NCBI GenBank assembly: GCA_934271265.1
Contig: CAKQRE010000003.1
Location: 124,001 to 188,000 of the forward strand
Source: an uncultured Clostridia bacterium
GTDB taxonomy: Bacteria > Bacillota > Clostridia > Christensenellales > Borkfalkiaceae
Reading direction: 5' to 3'
Length of the DNA stretch: 64,000 bases
The notes beneath the pieces were generated by a model. It did no database searches and was not told where the DNA came from. It saw only the letters and a list, made by a program, of their open reading frames with translations. The position numbers and the translations under genes are program-made. This document shows, in pieces, positions 26,712-34,682 of this stretch (the first letter of the stretch is position 1; each line of letters starts with the position of its first letter).

Positions 26712-27566
26712 ATGAAAATCTTCTCTTATATAAAAACGCACCGCAAAAGCATTCTGTCGCAGGGGCTGTTGCATCTCGCGATGGCGTTCCTTTTGTTCTG
26801 TATGATCTATCCTCTCGCCATGTCGGTGTGGTGCGCTTTCAAAACGACGAATTCTTACGAGGTGAGCAAGTTTTATCCTACGTTGCCCCTCAAGGCGGAT
26901 AACCTGGTAACGGCGTTTTCGAAGGTGGGAAACTATATGTATAACACCGTGGCGGTTGCGGTATTCGGAGTTACGGGTTCTCTTTTTATCGCTTCGCTTG
27001 CATCCTATGCGTTTGCGAAGATGAAATTCCCCGGGAGATCGTTCTTTTTTATGGCGGTGCTCGGGTTGATGATGGTTCCCGGTATTCTGACGCTCGTGCC
27101 GCAGTTTCTGCTTTATAAAAGGCTGAACCTGAACAATAAACTGATCGCCGTTCTTCTTCCGCAACTGACGGCTGCGCCGGTCGGAGCGGTATTCCTGCTT
27201 ACCATCTTTTTTAAGGCGTTGCCGAAAGATCTGTTCAGCGCGGCGGAGATCGACGGCGCGAACGACTTTCAGGTTTACGTGTCCGTTGCCGTGCCTCTTT
27301 GCATGGCGATCCTGATCACGATAGCCATACAGCAGATCAACGGGCTTTGGAACGATTACATCTGGCCGATGACCGTTATCTCGACCGATTACGAAAAACT
27401 GACCGTTTCCGCGGGGCTGATCGTGGAATTCAGAGATCTGTACTCTCAGAACATGCCCGTAACCTATTCGGGATATCTGATCGCGTCCGTTCCTCTTCTG
27501 ATCGTGTTTTTGTTCGGAAATAAATTCTATATTCAAGGACTTGTCGGCTCTGCCGTCAAAATGTAA
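26712..27566 (+). CDS. Sugar ABC transporter permease, MalG/UgpE type (cluster 1)
   Basis: 284 residues, six helices, EAA loop SAAEIDGANDFQVYVSVAVP near residue 180. The C-terminus IQGLVGSAVKM ends like the UgpE/AraQ group (GxxxGAVKG). RBS GACGGA, 4 bp after its partner. Heterodimeric channel with 25781-26707. Confidence 0.93.
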   Translation: MKIFSYIKTHRKSILSQGLLHLAMAFLLFCMIYPLAMSVWCAFKTTNSYEVSKFYPTLPLKADNLVTAFSKVGNYMYNTVAVAVFGVTGSLFIASLASYAFAKMKFPGRSFFFMAVLGLMMVPGILTLVPQFLLYKRLNLNNKLIAVLLPQLTAAPVGAVFLLTIFFKALPKDLFSAAEIDGANDFQVYVSVAVPLCMAILITIAIQQINGLWNDYIWPMTVISTDYEKLTVSAGLIVEFRDLYSQNMPVTYSGYLIASVPLLIVFLFGNKFYIQGLVGSAVKM

Positions 27567-27573
27567 GGTGCTT

Positions 27574-28524
27574 ATGAAACTTTGGATCGATACGGATATC
27601 GGCGGCGATATCGACGACGCGCTCGCCCTGCTTTACGCCATGAGTTCTCCCGATGCGGAGATCGCGGGGGTGAGCACTGTTTTTGAAAACACGTATGCAA
27701 GGGCGGAGATCGCGTCTTCCCTTCTGATAGCGGGAGGGAAAGAAAACGTTCCCGTTTATGCGGGATGCGGCGTTCCCTATGCCGCAACGACGGTGCACAG
27801 ACTGAGGATCGACCCTTCCGCCATGCCGAAAACTTACGTGCCGGAACTTTTCGCCGGTGCCCCCGTGGAAAAGGAGAACGGGGTCGACGCGCTTGCCGCC
27901 GCATTGTCCCGAGGGGAGAAAATGAAGATCGTAACGCTCGGAGCACTGACAAATATTGCAAAGTTAATCGACTTATATCCGCATGTCGTGAAAAATATCG
28001 ACGAGCTTTGTATCATGGGCGGCGCAAAAAAAACAAACGTGAACGAATTTAATCTCACGTGCGACCCCGAGGCGGCTTCGATCGTTTTCCGCTCTTCGAT
28101 CCCGAAAAGGATCGTGACGCTGGATTGCACGTTCCGCTGTCGGGTCAAAAAAAAGGACGCAGAACGGCTGAAAGTTTGTAAAAGCGCGGCGGTGAAAACG
28201 GTTGCGGAAATGTACGGGCTGTGGGACGGAAAAATGTTTCTGCACGATCCTCTCGCACTGGTTTCCGCGCTGCCGGAAGGAGAGAAATTTCTCAGTTTCC
28301 GGAAAGGCGATCTTTTCGTGGAGACGGAAGGAAAATATTCCCGCGGGAAATGCGCCGATCTTACCGACTTCAACTGGAGAAACGAGGGAAGGGAAGATAT
28401 GCTCGTTTCCGATAAAGTAAGCGCGCAGGCGTTTGTGGAAAACTATATTTCGACCGTCGTGCGATGGGACGAAACGTTGCCTGAGAGCACGGGTAAAAAA
28501 CCGCTGTATCTCTGTCGCGGCTAA
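27574..28524 (+). CDS. Inosine/uridine-preferring nucleoside hydrolase
   Basis: 316 residues from the ATG at 27574 (RBS AAGGTG overlapping the permease stop). The calcium- and ribose-binding motif DTDIGGDIDDALAL is at residues 5-18; PVYAGCGVP near residue 68, LGALTNIAKLI near residue 124 and a catalytic-region HDPLAL near residue 224 also fit the family. It hydrolyses N-glycosidic bonds of ribonucleosides to base plus ribose. No signal peptide is seen, so it acts in the cytoplasm. As the last gene of the importer operon it hints that nucleosides or ribosides are the cargo, which the ribokinase-type gene at 33151 supports. Confidence 0.9.
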   Translation: MKLWIDTDIGGDIDDALALLYAMSSPDAEIAGVSTVFENTYARAEIASSLLIAGGKENVPVYAGCGVPYAATTVHRLRIDPSAMPKTYVPELFAGAPVEKENGVDALAAALSRGEKMKIVTLGALTNIAKLIDLYPHVVKNIDELCIMGGAKKTNVNEFNLTCDPEAASIVFRSSIPKRIVTLDCTFRCRVKKKDAERLKVCKSAAVKTVAEMYGLWDGKMFLHDPLALVSALPEGEKFLSFRKGDLFVETEGKYSRGKCADLTDFNWRNEGREDMLVSDKVSAQAFVENYISTVVRWDETLPESTGKKPLYLCRG

Positions 28525-28628
28525 CTTTGAAAACCGGGAAGGCAACGGATCGCCGTAACCGGAAAACAGGAAAAATCCCGCCCCGCAAAGGGCAGGGGTT
28601 GAAATAAAAAAAGGAAAAGGAGAAAAAG

Positions 28629-29810
28629 ATGAAAAAACTCAAATTGTCAGCTTGCCTGCTTGCAAGCGTATGCCTGGCGCTCGGAACGCTCGTATCCGCG
28701 CCGAAAGCGATCGCTGCGGATGAAACCGGTTATTCCGCAAAGACTTACGTGCCCGACGCTACCGATTACGTGAATTATTACGGCGGTGTAGGAAATCTCG
28801 AAGAACAGGACGGCGGAGGCGTCTTCACGTTTGCGCACGGCGGATTTACCGTTCCCATGGAAGGCGCGGCGATCGAAATGAATACTCTCTTTAAACTGTA
28901 TTCGAAGAAATCCGCGGAAGAAGGGGGAGACGGGATCGACGGATGGGTGACCTATTCCTTCTCCGCAACGCCCGCCGACGCAACGAGCGACAGAACGTTT
29001 CCTTATTACGGCGGCGCGAAAGACGGAATTTTCCTTCACGTTACGAATTATTCCGGAACGACGGCTCCGAATTGCGTGGAAATTCAGGTCGTTAAAATGG
29101 TGAACGGAGAAGCGTCGCCCGCGGCGGGATCTTTCTTCCTCGATAACGCGGTGAACGTTCCCGTAACGTTGTCTCTTAAAAAGGCGGAAGGGAAATATAC
29201 GCTTTCCTTTAAAAAGACGGAGGACGGGACCCTTCTCAAAGAGGTCGGTGGGCTTGAACTCGACGAATCCTTGTTTATCAACGAAAAGGGACAGACTTTC
29301 TTTTCCACGGCGATCTACGAAGCAAACGGATGCGACGGCAATCACTGGGAACACAGAGGGGTCGCGATGTTCTCCGCTAAGGTCTACACCCTAGACGCGG
29401 CGTCCGCAAGCGTGACGCTCGAGAAAACGGAATATGTTTTCGAAGAGGGGATGACCTGCAAACCTGCCGTCACGGTGAAAATCGGAGAGAAAACGCTTGC
29501 AAACAACGTCGATTACTACCTTGAATATAAAGACAACAAGGCGATCGGTAACGCGAGCGTCGTCGTGAAGTTTATGGGCGAATACGCGGGCAACGAAAGC
29601 AAAACCGCCGGATTCGTTATCCGGGAGAAAACGCCGGAACAGAGTTCCGGAGAGCCGACTTCCGAAGGATCCGTTTCCGCGAACGAGAGTAAGGCGGAAG
29701 GCGCGAAGGATAGTTCTTCCGGCGGGTGTTTCGGTTCGTTCGGCGGGGCGGCTGCGCTTTCTCTGTTTGCCTTAGCCGGCGTTGCGCTTTTAAAGAAAAA
29801 ACGCGTCTGA
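28629..29810 (+). CDS. Secreted lectin-like protein with Ig-like domain and Cys-type C-terminal sorting tail
   Basis: 393 residues. Signal peptide (LSACLLASVCLALGTLVSAPKAIAA) in the first ~30. Residues ~35-255 appear all-beta and jelly-roll-like, and ~258-335 fit a bacterial Ig-like repeat (YVFEEGMTCKPAVTVKIG, DYYLEYKDNKAIGNASVVV). A Ser/Glu-rich stalk follows, then a tripartite tail: GGCFGSFGG, a hydrophobic stretch, KKKRV. Two other proteins here (29920-30873 and 60237-62963) have the same tail, suggesting a shared surface anchoring route. RBS AAAAGGAGAAAAAG. No enzymatic motif seen. Confidence 0.8.
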   Translation: MKKLKLSACLLASVCLALGTLVSAPKAIAADETGYSAKTYVPDATDYVNYYGGVGNLEEQDGGGVFTFAHGGFTVPMEGAAIEMNTLFKLYSKKSAEEGGDGIDGWVTYSFSATPADATSDRTFPYYGGAKDGIFLHVTNYSGTTAPNCVEIQVVKMVNGEASPAAGSFFLDNAVNVPVTLSLKKAEGKYTLSFKKTEDGTLLKEVGGLELDESLFINEKGQTFFSTAIYEANGCDGNHWEHRGVAMFSAKVYTLDAASASVTLEKTEYVFEEGMTCKPAVTVKIGEKTLANNVDYYLEYKDNKAIGNASVVVKFMGEYAGNESKTAGFVIREKTPEQSSGEPTSEGSVSANESKAEGAKDSSSGGCFGSFGGAAALSLFALAGVALLKKKRV

Positions 29811-29844
29811 TCGGGAAGAAAAGATCGGATAAGCAATGTAAAAA

Positions 29845-29880
29845 CGGGAGAAAATCGGCTTATCGGCTGACTTTCTCCCG
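29845..29880. other. Hairpin between the two surface-protein genes
   Basis: Stem CGGGAGAAA / TTTCTCCCG (29845-29853 with 29872-29880), no T run after it on the plus strand. It may stabilise or partly separate transcripts. Confidence 0.5.
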
Positions 29881-29919
29881 AAATGTCTCGTTCTGAAAAT
29901 AACTTAGGGAGAGAAAAAT

Positions 29920-30873
29920 ATGAAGAAGATTTTATCGAAGTTATCCCTTGCGACGGCTGCTGCGCTGATTGCCTGCGCGGCGTACGGCACGGCGCCGAAA
30001 GCATATGCGGCGGAAGATGCCGCAGGTTCGAATACGGAGATCCTCGAGGGATGGACGGTACCTGCGGGGTATGAAGGAAGGGTTTCCGTAAAAAAGGAAA
30101 AAGAGGGGATCGTGATCCGTCAGCTTGTGCAGGGAACGCCGAGCAGTCACGCCGTCGCGATCTCGCCCGCCGTCGAGGGAACGAGCGGGTTCGAGGTCGT
30201 TCTGAATATCCGTTCGGAAGAGTATGCGGAATCGGGAAAGCTTGCAAACGACGTCTGGACGGGCGTCGGTTTTATGGGAAAACCCGTTTTCATCAATTGG
30301 CGCAATAACGAGGCGAGCGGATATGCGAAAGACAGCCCGGGCTTGTTTTCACGCTTTTTCAATATTGCCGGAGAATTCGCTTTTACCACGGACGTGTATT
30401 GTAAAGATTTCATCAAAGATCTCGAGCATCCGGACGATCCGGGTTCGATCGTGGATACCTGGACGCTGATGAGCAAGAAAAACGCGCAGTCGCAGGAAGG
30501 AAAGGATATGCGCGTGGCTCTTCGCTTTGAAAACGGCGAATATAATTTTTATGTAAACGGAAACAAGATGAATACCGCGGGCGAGCTTACCGCGGTCGAA
30601 GCGGCGAAGGTTTTTCCGGACGGAAAAATCTATCTCGAGATCGCGATGAACACCCAGAAAAAGGAAACCAACGAGAATACGGTGGTCGTTATCAAGGAGA
30701 TGAACGGCGTTTCTTACGCGGAGGGAACGGCGGGAGAATCGAATCCTTCGACGACTTCGGGAAAGGAAGATAAGAAACAGGGATGCGGTTCTTCGCTTGC
30801 GGGCGACGCGTTTGCCGCGGTTTTCGCGCTTGCGGGACTTGCGCTTGCGGCGAAAAAGGGAAAAAGTTTATGA
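29920..30873 (+). CDS. Secreted lectin-like protein with Cys-type C-terminal sorting tail
   Basis: 317 residues. Signal peptide in the first ~28 (LSLATAAALIACAAYGTAPKAYAA). The body is predominantly beta with the pattern of a laminin-G/concanavalin-like fold (FEVVLNIRSEEYAES, MRVALRFENGEYNFYVNGNK). The tail has KKQGCGSSLAGD, a hydrophobic stretch and AAKKGKSL, the same layout as its neighbour. RBS AGGGAGAG. The stop overlaps the next start (ATGA), so it is translationally coupled to the glycosidase-like lipoprotein. Probably binds a glycan at the surface (inference). Confidence 0.78.
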   Translation: MKKILSKLSLATAAALIACAAYGTAPKAYAAEDAAGSNTEILEGWTVPAGYEGRVSVKKEKEGIVIRQLVQGTPSSHAVAISPAVEGTSGFEVVLNIRSEEYAESGKLANDVWTGVGFMGKPVFINWRNNEASGYAKDSPGLFSRFFNIAGEFAFTTDVYCKDFIKDLEHPDDPGSIVDTWTLMSKKNAQSQEGKDMRVALRFENGEYNFYVNGNKMNTAGELTAVEAAKVFPDGKIYLEIAMNTQKKETNENTVVVIKEMNGVSYAEGTAGESNPSTTSGKEDKKQGCGSSLAGDAFAAVFALAGLALAAKKGKSL

Positions 30874-33140
30874 GAGGAAAGAAAATTCTGTGTGCGGTTT
30901 CCGCCGCGGCGATCGCCTTTTCCGCAGTCGGTTGCGGGGGCGGAACGGGCGGCGGAACGGAGAGTGCGTCCGAATCGTCGAACGACGTTCCGAAAGATCC
31001 CGATCCGACCGTGAAGACGATAGACGACGCGCTGTTTGCAAACCCCTCGCTTGCGGACAGACCGATGGTGCAGATGCACGCCCCGCAGCCGGGACTTGTG
31101 GACGACGTTTACGAACGCGGTTACGGCGGCGTGGTAATGAACGTCGCCTGGACGAAAACATACCTGAATAACGAAAGAGAGTGGGCGGCTTTGCAGAACG
31201 TGGTTTCGCATACGATCGATAAAGGCATGCACGTGTGGATTTACGACGAGTACGGATATCCGTCCGGTTCGGCATACGGGCAGACGCTGAAAGGGAATCC
31301 GGAATACGAGGCGCAAGGACTGATAGCCGTCTATAAGTCGATTAAAGCAGGAAACAAAGGGACGATCGATCTTGTTTACGGGCATAAGGCGATCGTTTGC
31401 GCTTACGTTTACGACGGTGCGGACGAAGAGCATATCGACCTTTCTTCCGGAGAGGACGTATCTTCGCTGATCGACGGATCGCGGAATTCGGTTACTTATG
31501 CCAACCGTACGCGAACGGATAAAGTGCTGATCGCTTACATGAGTAAACGCTGGTATGAAAATACGCATGCGATGGAAAACTGGTACGTTCAGCAACGCTA
31601 TATCGACATGCTTTCTCCGGAGCCTACGAAGAAGTTTCTCGGTATTACGCACGAGAAATACAAGGATCACGTCGGCGAGTATTTCGGGAAAGGGATCCAG
31701 GCGTTTTTTACGGACGAGCCCGCTTTGCAGGGGAACTATTTCGATGTTTCCGACCGCAGTCGTCAGGTGATCGACGTGCCGGATCCGAACGTGCCGGTTA
31801 TCGAGGCTCTCAACTATTCGGACGGGCTTTTCGAATCGTTTCGCAGTATGTACGGGTACGATCTCAAAGAAAAGCTCGGCTACCTTTACCGTGACGACGG
31901 ATCCTCCGCGGCGCGGCGGGTCAGAATGGATTTTTACATGCTTACGGGAGAGCTTTTCCGCTCGAATTACCTCGGGCAGACCGCAGATTGGTGCGAGAAA
32001 AACGGGGTGAAAAGCTCCGGACATCTTCTGCTGGAAGAAACCCTTTATCAGAACGTATGGTTTGCGGGCAACATGATCCGTCTTCTCGGAACGATGGGGA
32101 TCCCCGGAACGGATCTGCTTTATTCCACCGCTTCCCGCGCGGCGCAGGACGCCTGCATCACTTCGAAATTCGCAGGTTCCGCCGCAGATTTTACCGGGAA
32201 AACGGATACGTTTGCCGAAATCTCCGGTGCGTTTGACGGTACGGCAGGCAACGTTTACGATCAGATCAATGCCGTAGGAACGCAGGTCGCTTTCGGCGTG
32301 AACACCTTTTCTTCCTATTACTATCAGGGCAATAACCATACAAAGGAAGAAGATAAGATCTTTTCAGCCGCGCTCGGCAGAATGAAATATATGGTTACGG
32401 GCAGCGACCACCGGGCGAAAGCTCTCGTTTACTATCCGTACGAAGGAGTTGCGGCGGAAACGTTGCCGACGAAAAATATGTGGACGCCGACCGAAGAAGC
32501 GGCGGCGATTTCGGAAAGTTTTGCCGACGCCTGCCGCGGCCTTGCGGGGAAACAGGTGGATTACGACATTACGGATCACAGCAATCTCGCTTCTTTTGCC
32601 GTGGAAAACGGCGCGCTCGTCGCTCCGAACGGCGAACGTTACGCGGCGATCGTTCTTCCGTATACCACCGCGCTCCGTTCCGAAGCGGCGAAAAAACTCG
32701 TCGAGGCGAAACGTGCGGGCGTGAATATCGTAACGATCGGCGGATACGAGTCGATCGTCTGCGAACGGGGAAAGGAGACGGAAGAAAAAGCCTTTAACGA
32801 AGAAGTGCTCGCGTCCGTTCCGACGGTCGCTTCCGGCGTTGCGGCGGGTAAAAAACTGAGAGAGCTCGGGGCAACGTACGCCGTGCTCGGGGATCCGTTT
32901 CTTTCCGACGTTTATATTTCGAAAAGACAAAACGCGAACTATTCCGTGTTTACCGTCGTTAACGCCTATAACGAAGAAAAGGAAACGGAATTTACCCTCG
33001 AAGCGGAGGGAAAACGGGTGCGCTACTACAATGCGGTAAGCGGAGAGATTACGGAAATTTCCGCTTCGTCCTCGAACGGAAAGACGACGTTCCGTTTTGC
33101 CCTTCCGTCAAACACTACGGGATTCTTCGTTGTTTCCTGA
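30870..33140 (+). CDS. Glycoside-hydrolase-like lipoprotein (GH106-like TIM barrel)
   Basis: 756 residues from the ATG at 30870, which overlaps the previous stop; longer frames upstream would destroy the signal peptide. Lipobox FSAVGC gives Cys22, so it is membrane-anchored outside. The catalytic-type region has VWIYDEYGYPSGSAYG near residue 125 and FFTDEPALQGN near residue 280, both similar to acidic motifs in GH106 alpha-L-rhamnosidase-like enzymes; a C-terminal beta domain follows. The GH106 link is a motif-level guess; the substrate is unknown. It belongs to the importer cluster and likely trims glycosides for uptake. Confidence 0.7.
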   Translation: MRGKKILCAVSAAAIAFSAVGCGGGTGGGTESASESSNDVPKDPDPTVKTIDDALFANPSLADRPMVQMHAPQPGLVDDVYERGYGGVVMNVAWTKTYLNNEREWAALQNVVSHTIDKGMHVWIYDEYGYPSGSAYGQTLKGNPEYEAQGLIAVYKSIKAGNKGTIDLVYGHKAIVCAYVYDGADEEHIDLSSGEDVSSLIDGSRNSVTYANRTRTDKVLIAYMSKRWYENTHAMENWYVQQRYIDMLSPEPTKKFLGITHEKYKDHVGEYFGKGIQAFFTDEPALQGNYFDVSDRSRQVIDVPDPNVPVIEALNYSDGLFESFRSMYGYDLKEKLGYLYRDDGSSAARRVRMDFYMLTGELFRSNYLGQTADWCEKNGVKSSGHLLLEETLYQNVWFAGNMIRLLGTMGIPGTDLLYSTASRAAQDACITSKFAGSAADFTGKTDTFAEISGAFDGTAGNVYDQINAVGTQVAFGVNTFSSYYYQGNNHTKEEDKIFSAALGRMKYMVTGSDHRAKALVYYPYEGVAAETLPTKNMWTPTEEAAAISESFADACRGLAGKQVDYDITDHSNLASFAVENGALVAPNGERYAAIVLPYTTALRSEAAKKLVEAKRAGVNIVTIGGYESIVCERGKETEEKAFNEEVLASVPTVASGVAAGKKLRELGATYAVLGDPFLSDVYISKRQNANYSVFTVVNAYNEEKETEFTLEAEGKRVRYYNAVSGEITEISASSSNGKTTFRFALPSNTTGFFVVS

Positions 33141-33150
33141 AGGAGGGATG

Positions 33151-34035
33151 ATGAAAAGTATCTATATCGCGGGAAGTCTGAACGCCGATCTCTGTATCGA
33201 AAGTCCGTATATGCCGGAGGCAGGCGAAACGATCACGGGGACGGGATTCATGATCAATGGCGGCGGCAAGGGAGCAAACCAGGCGACCGCCGCGGCGAAA
33301 CTCGGCGGAAAGGTGAAATTCTGCGGGGTGGTAGGAGAAGACGTATTCGGCGAGAGGTTCCTTCAGGGATTGGCGTCCGCCGGCGTTGACGTATCCTTTT
33401 CGAGAAAGGCAAAGAACGTACCTACGGGCGTTGCCGTTATCCTGCTTTGCAACGGAGATAACAGGATCGTTCTCGATAAGGGGGCGAACGCTCTTCTTTC
33501 CGAGCGGGATATCGACGGTTTCCTTTCCGACGCGAAAGAAGGCGACCTTTTTATGACTCAGCTCGAGAATCCGATCCCGGTGATCGGTTACGGGCTTAAA
33601 AAGGCGAAGGAAAAAGGGCTTATAACCATACTGAATCCCGCACCGGCAAATGCGGAGATCAAGCCGTGGCTTTCCTTTGTCGATATCGTTACGCCGAACG
33701 AAACGGAACTTGCGCTTCTCGGAGGAAAAGGGGCGTTGTTCGATGCCGGGATCGGAACGATCGTTACGACGCTCGGTTCCCGCGGGTATGAGATATCGGA
33801 CGGCGCGAAGAGTATCCGTTATCCCTGCCCGAAGGTGAAAGCCGTCGACACGACCGCCGCGGGGGATACGCTTTGCGGCGGGCTTGCGGTCGGGCTTGCG
33901 GAAGGCAGAACGACGGAGGACGCCTGTGCCTTCGGAAGCAAGGCGGCGTCGATCGCATGTACGAGAAAAGGGGCGCAGCAGTCGATCCCTACAAGAGAAG
34001 AAGTGCTTCTATATGTCGATGAATCGACATTCTGA
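33151..34035 (+). CDS. rbsK: PfkB-family carbohydrate kinase, ribokinase-like
   Basis: 294 residues from the ATG at 33151; AGGAGG is 4 bp before it and too close to the ATG at 33148. PfkB motifs: NGGGKGANQATAAAKLGG near residue 35 and the catalytic DTTAAGDTLCGGLAVG near residue 232, both as in RbsK. It should phosphorylate ribose (or a related sugar) at O5 in the cytoplasm, the natural next step after the nucleoside hydrolase of the same cluster. The symbol rests on motif similarity and context. Confidence 0.82.
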   Translation: MKSIYIAGSLNADLCIESPYMPEAGETITGTGFMINGGGKGANQATAAAKLGGKVKFCGVVGEDVFGERFLQGLASAGVDVSFSRKAKNVPTGVAVILLCNGDNRIVLDKGANALLSERDIDGFLSDAKEGDLFMTQLENPIPVIGYGLKKAKEKGLITILNPAPANAEIKPWLSFVDIVTPNETELALLGGKGALFDAGIGTIVTTLGSRGYEISDGAKSIRYPCPKVKAVDTTAAGDTLCGGLAVGLAEGRTTEDACAFGSKAASIACTRKGAQQSIPTREEVLLYVDESTF

Positions 34036-34074
34036 CGGTAAATGAATTTTTTGTTACCAAAAAGAGCCGCGGAA

Positions 34075-34108
34075 GAGGGATCCGGTGATCTCTGCTCCGC
34101 GGCTTTTT
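34075..34108 (+). terminator. Terminator of importer cluster 1
   Basis: Perfect 9-bp stem AGCCGCGGA / TCCGCGGCT (34075-34083 with 34096-34104), then TTTT. Confidence 0.85.
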
Positions 34109-34150
34109 ATGTTTCTGAAATCAGGTTCGGCAATGAAATCTCCGTTCCGC

Positions 34151-34200
34151 TGCCGGACAAAAATAATACGAGCCTTGTCCGGCATGCCGGGCAAAGCTCG
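34151..34200. repeat. REP-like palindromic repeat, copy 2, doubling as spoVG terminator
   Basis: TGCCGGACAA (34151-34160) / TTGTCCGGCA (34175-34184) with loop AAATAATACGAGCC, the same design as 6772-6805 but with a G-C pair replaced by A-T on both sides. An alternative fold on the minus strand (CGAGC 34200-34196 with GCTCG 34173-34169, inner CCGGC/GCCGG) is followed by TATTATTTTTG and would stop spoVG transcripts. Confidence 0.7.
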
Positions 34201-34228
34201 TTTTGTTTTTGCATGGTGCGACCGATCG

Positions 34229-34507
34229 TCAGGCGGTTTGTTCTTCGCCGGCGAGTTGCGTTTTAAATGCTTCCATCACGGCGTCGATGATCATGGCGCG
34301 CGTTTCGCTGTTGAGGGGGTGGGCGATATCCTTGAATTCGCCCTCGGGCGTTTTCCTGCTCGGCATTGCCACGAAATATCCCTCCGTACCGTCGATGATC
34401 TTAATGTCGTGAACAACGAAACAATCGTCGATGGTAATAGAAGCGACAGCTTTCAGTTTGGTGTCCGGTTTTTGCACGATACGTATTCTTACGTCTGAAA
34501 TATTCAT
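34229..34507 (-). CDS. spoVG: SpoVG family regulator
   Basis: 92 residues, the usual length. MNISDVRIRIV, KLKAVASITIDDCFVVHDIK, GYFVAMPSRK and a C-terminal AHPLNSETRAMI are hallmark SpoVG segments. SpoVG is a small nucleic-acid-binding regulator named for sporulation septation in Bacillus and widely kept in Bacillota, including non-sporulating ones. Monocistronic, with RBS AAGGCGG and a near-consensus promoter. Its presence supports the Bacillota assignment but does not show sporulation. Confidence 0.97.
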   Translation of the reverse strand: MNISDVRIRIVQKPDTKLKAVASITIDDCFVVHDIKIIDGTEGYFVAMPSRKTPEGEFKDIAHPLNSETRAMIIDAVMEAFKTQLAGEEQTA

Positions 34508-34569
34508 TTTTCTACCGCCTTATCTTTTTTCGTTTCCGTTTTATCCGTACGGAAAGATTTTCTGTTTCT

Positions 34570-34598
34570 ATCATACAACTTTTTTCCTTTTTTTTCAA
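34570..34598 (-). promoter_or_regulatory. Promoter of spoVG
   Basis: Minus strand TTGAAA (34598-34593), 17-bp spacer, TATGAT (34575-34570). Confidence 0.75.
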
Positions 34599-34682
34599 TA
34601 GATTCATCGATAATTTTTCCTTTTTTTCAAAAATTTTTCGTATTCCGGCACGTTTTTTTCTTTCGGGACATATCAATAGGGT

